This document shows, in pieces, positions 4,508-5,207 of a DNA stretch of 5,207 bases (the first letter of the stretch is position 1; each line of letters opens with the position of its first letter). The notes beneath the pieces were generated by a model. It searched no databases and was not told the origin of the DNA. It saw only the letters and a list, made by a program, of their open reading frames with translations. A program made the position numbers and the translations under genes. This DNA is from an uncultured bacterium. Lineage in GTDB: Bacteria > Actinomycetota > Coriobacteriia > Coriobacteriales > Eggerthellaceae. The stretch spans positions 1-5,207 of the forward strand of contig CANSQW010000117.1 of assembly GCA_947649215.1 (NCBI GenBank), in the 5' to 3' direction.

Positions 4508-4741
4508 CTACAGGTCGGCCGGCACCACGCTGGTCACGCCGGGAACGCGGTCCTTCAGGATGCGCTCGACGCCGTTGGCCAGGGTCATCTGGGACATCGG
4601 GCAGCCCTTGCAGGCGCCCTGCAGCTCCACGGTCACCACGCCGTCCTCGGACACGTCCACCAGCTGCACGTCGCCGCCATCGGCCTGGAGGCTGGGGCGG
4701 ATGAGCTCGAGCACGGCGGCCACATCGGACTTCTCTACCAT
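4508..4741 (-). CDS. NifU C-terminal domain (Nfu) Fe-S scaffold or carrier
   Basis: A 77-aa protein consisting only of the Nfu domain, which holds a [4Fe-4S] cluster at a dimer interface and hands it to apoproteins. Visible features are the DGGD turn at 21-24, strands VQLVDVS and VVTVELQG, and the cluster motif GACKGCPMSQMTL with C44 and C47, followed by the helix to residue 65 and the closing PGVTSVV strand. The length fits the stand-alone Nfu class without an N-terminal scaffold or A-type domain. The ATG at 4741 has AAGGA 7 nt upstream, and an extended -10 promoter lies about 40 nt upstream. No isc, suf or nif genes are in the window, so it is isolated from a cluster-assembly operon here. 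Its downstream partner is a cysteine-rich protein. Confidence 0.95.
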   Translation of the reverse strand: MVEKSDVAAVLELIRPSLQADGGDVQLVDVSEDGVVTVELQGACKGCPMSQMTLANGVERILKDRVPGVTSVVPADL

Positions 4742-4779
4742 GATTACGTCCTTTCAGAAGGGTTCGTCAGTTCCAGGGA

Positions 4780-4788
4780 ATGATAGCA
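4780..4788 (-). promoter_or_regulatory. Extended -10 promoter of nfu
   Basis: The minus strand reads TGCTATCAT: TGC at 4786-4788 and TATCAT at 4780-4785, 5 of 6 matches. The region where a -35 should lie is almost pure G and C with no match. The start near 4773 gives a leader of about 30 nt. Confidence 0.6.
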
Positions 4789-4803
4789 CAGCGCGCCCCG
4801 CCC

Positions 4804-4821
4804 CGCGCCGCCGGCGGCGCG
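4804..4821. repeat. 18-bp perfect palindrome upstream of nfu
   Basis: CGCGCCGCCGGCGGCGCG is its own reverse complement, centred about 30 bp upstream of the nfu -10. With no loop it suits a dimeric protein-binding site better than an RNA hairpin, but all-GC palindromes arise easily in this base composition. Confidence 0.55.
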
Positions 4822-4862
4822 ATCCTGCGCCGTCGTCACCAAGACGCTATCGCGCCCCACCC

Positions 4863-4892
4863 GCCCCGCCGCTGCGGAAGGGCGGCCGGGGC
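4863..4892 (-). terminator. Possible terminator of the LytR_C gene
   Basis: GCCCCGCCGC (4863-4872) pairs with GCGGCCGGGGC (4882-4892) in a 10-bp stem with one bulged base and a 9-nt loop. It begins 3 nt after the stop codon. No U-tract follows. Position favours a terminator of the U-poor kind, but support is limited. Confidence 0.4.
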
Positions 4893-4895
4893 AGG

Positions 4896-5207
4896 TCACA
4901 CCACTGGCACCCAGTCTTGGCCCACCATCACCAAGACGTTGTCGGAGAACGTGTAGAAGTCCCCGCCGTTCACCACGCGTCCGGCGCCGGCGTCGGCCAC
5001 GATGGCCTTCGCGGCGGCCTCGTAGGCCGGGTCCTTGTAGACGACGAGCGTCTCGGTGTAGACGCCGCCGTCATCGGCGTTGCCCACCTTGGTCACCTGG
5101 TAGCCATCGGCAGTAAGCAGCTCGCCCATCTTCGCCGCCGCGCCGGCCACGCCGCCGCCGTTGCGGATCTCCACGGTGACGGCCGTGCGGTCGAGGGCGG
5201 CCACGTC
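4896..5207 (-). CDS. LytR_C-domain protein, C-terminal part (partial)
   Basis: The frame is open to the high-coordinate edge, so the true start is outside the window; 103 codons and the TGA are seen. A GTG at 5204 is not a credible start because the frame continues upstream without a stop and no Shine-Dalgarno is visible. The visible part matches a LytR_C domain: VTVEIRNGGGVAGAAAKM (about 10-27), GYQVTKVGNADDGGVYTETLV (about 35-55), a helix (YEAAAKAIVADAG) and the closing strand NVLVMVGQDW near the C-terminus. Such domains sit at the C-terminus of LCP/LytR-type cell-wall ligases, or on membrane-anchored proteins without the LCP domain. Which one applies cannot be decided here. Confidence 0.82.
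   Translation of the reverse strand, partial: DVAALDRTAVTVEIRNGGGVAGAAAKMGELLTADGYQVTKVGNADDGGVYTETLVVYKDPAYEAAAKAIVADAGAGRVVNGGDFYTFSDNVLVMVGQDWVPVV

Noticed and set aside
4836..4938. 11-bp repeat TCACCAAGACG at 4836-4846 and 4928-4938
   Set aside because: It could be a decayed duplicate of the LytR_C gene end, but similarity falls off after 11 bp and chance cannot be excluded by eye.

Overview
The window is GC-rich and every gene I can support is on the minus strand. The open frames on the plus strand read as GC-driven shadows. Gene content and sequence style point to an anaerobic high-GC actinobacterium, most likely class Coriobacteriia and possibly Eggerthellaceae. The reasons are a two-iron desulfoferrodoxin, a GlnA2-like glutamine synthetase followed by a receiver-type regulator, a LytR_C-domain protein and a small Nfu protein. 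That placement is inference; the sequence alone does not prove it.

Layout in the direction of transcription, from high to low coordinates. (1) 4896-5207: C-terminal part of a LytR_C-domain cell-envelope protein, cut by the window edge. (2) 4508-4741: a stand-alone Nfu-type Fe-S scaffold or carrier with an extended -10 promoter. It is followed, across a strong 13-bp hairpin, by an unrecognised 96-aa protein with eight cysteines (4145-4435). (3) 3859-4077: a 72-aa two-CxxC zinc-ribbon protein lying 3 nt upstream of lgt (3001-3855), the prolipoprotein diacylglyceryl transferase; the two look like one operon with its own promoter. (4) 2326-2706: desulfoferrodoxin (superoxide reductase) with its own promoter and a structured leader. 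(5) 1651-2121: rpmE (bL31), with a promoter, a leader carrying two copies of one 19-nt hairpin, and a long Ala/Glu/Lys-rich C-terminal extension; it ends at a clear intrinsic terminator. (6) 161-1504: a glutamine synthetase-family gene with its own promoter, followed after 1 nt by the start of a receiver-domain regulator (1-159) that runs out of the window.

Functionally these are mostly housekeeping units: nitrogen assimilation (or polyamine glutamylation), translation, oxidative-stress defence, lipoprotein maturation and Fe-S assembly. Metal-binding cysteine proteins are frequent: bL31, desulfoferrodoxin, the zinc ribbon, the Cys8 protein and Nfu. I found no mobile element, CRISPR array, tRNA or rRNA. 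The most interesting signals are the duplicated hairpin in the rpmE leader, the repeat-built extension of bL31, the hairpin overlapping the rpmE promoter, and the Cys8 protein paired with Nfu.
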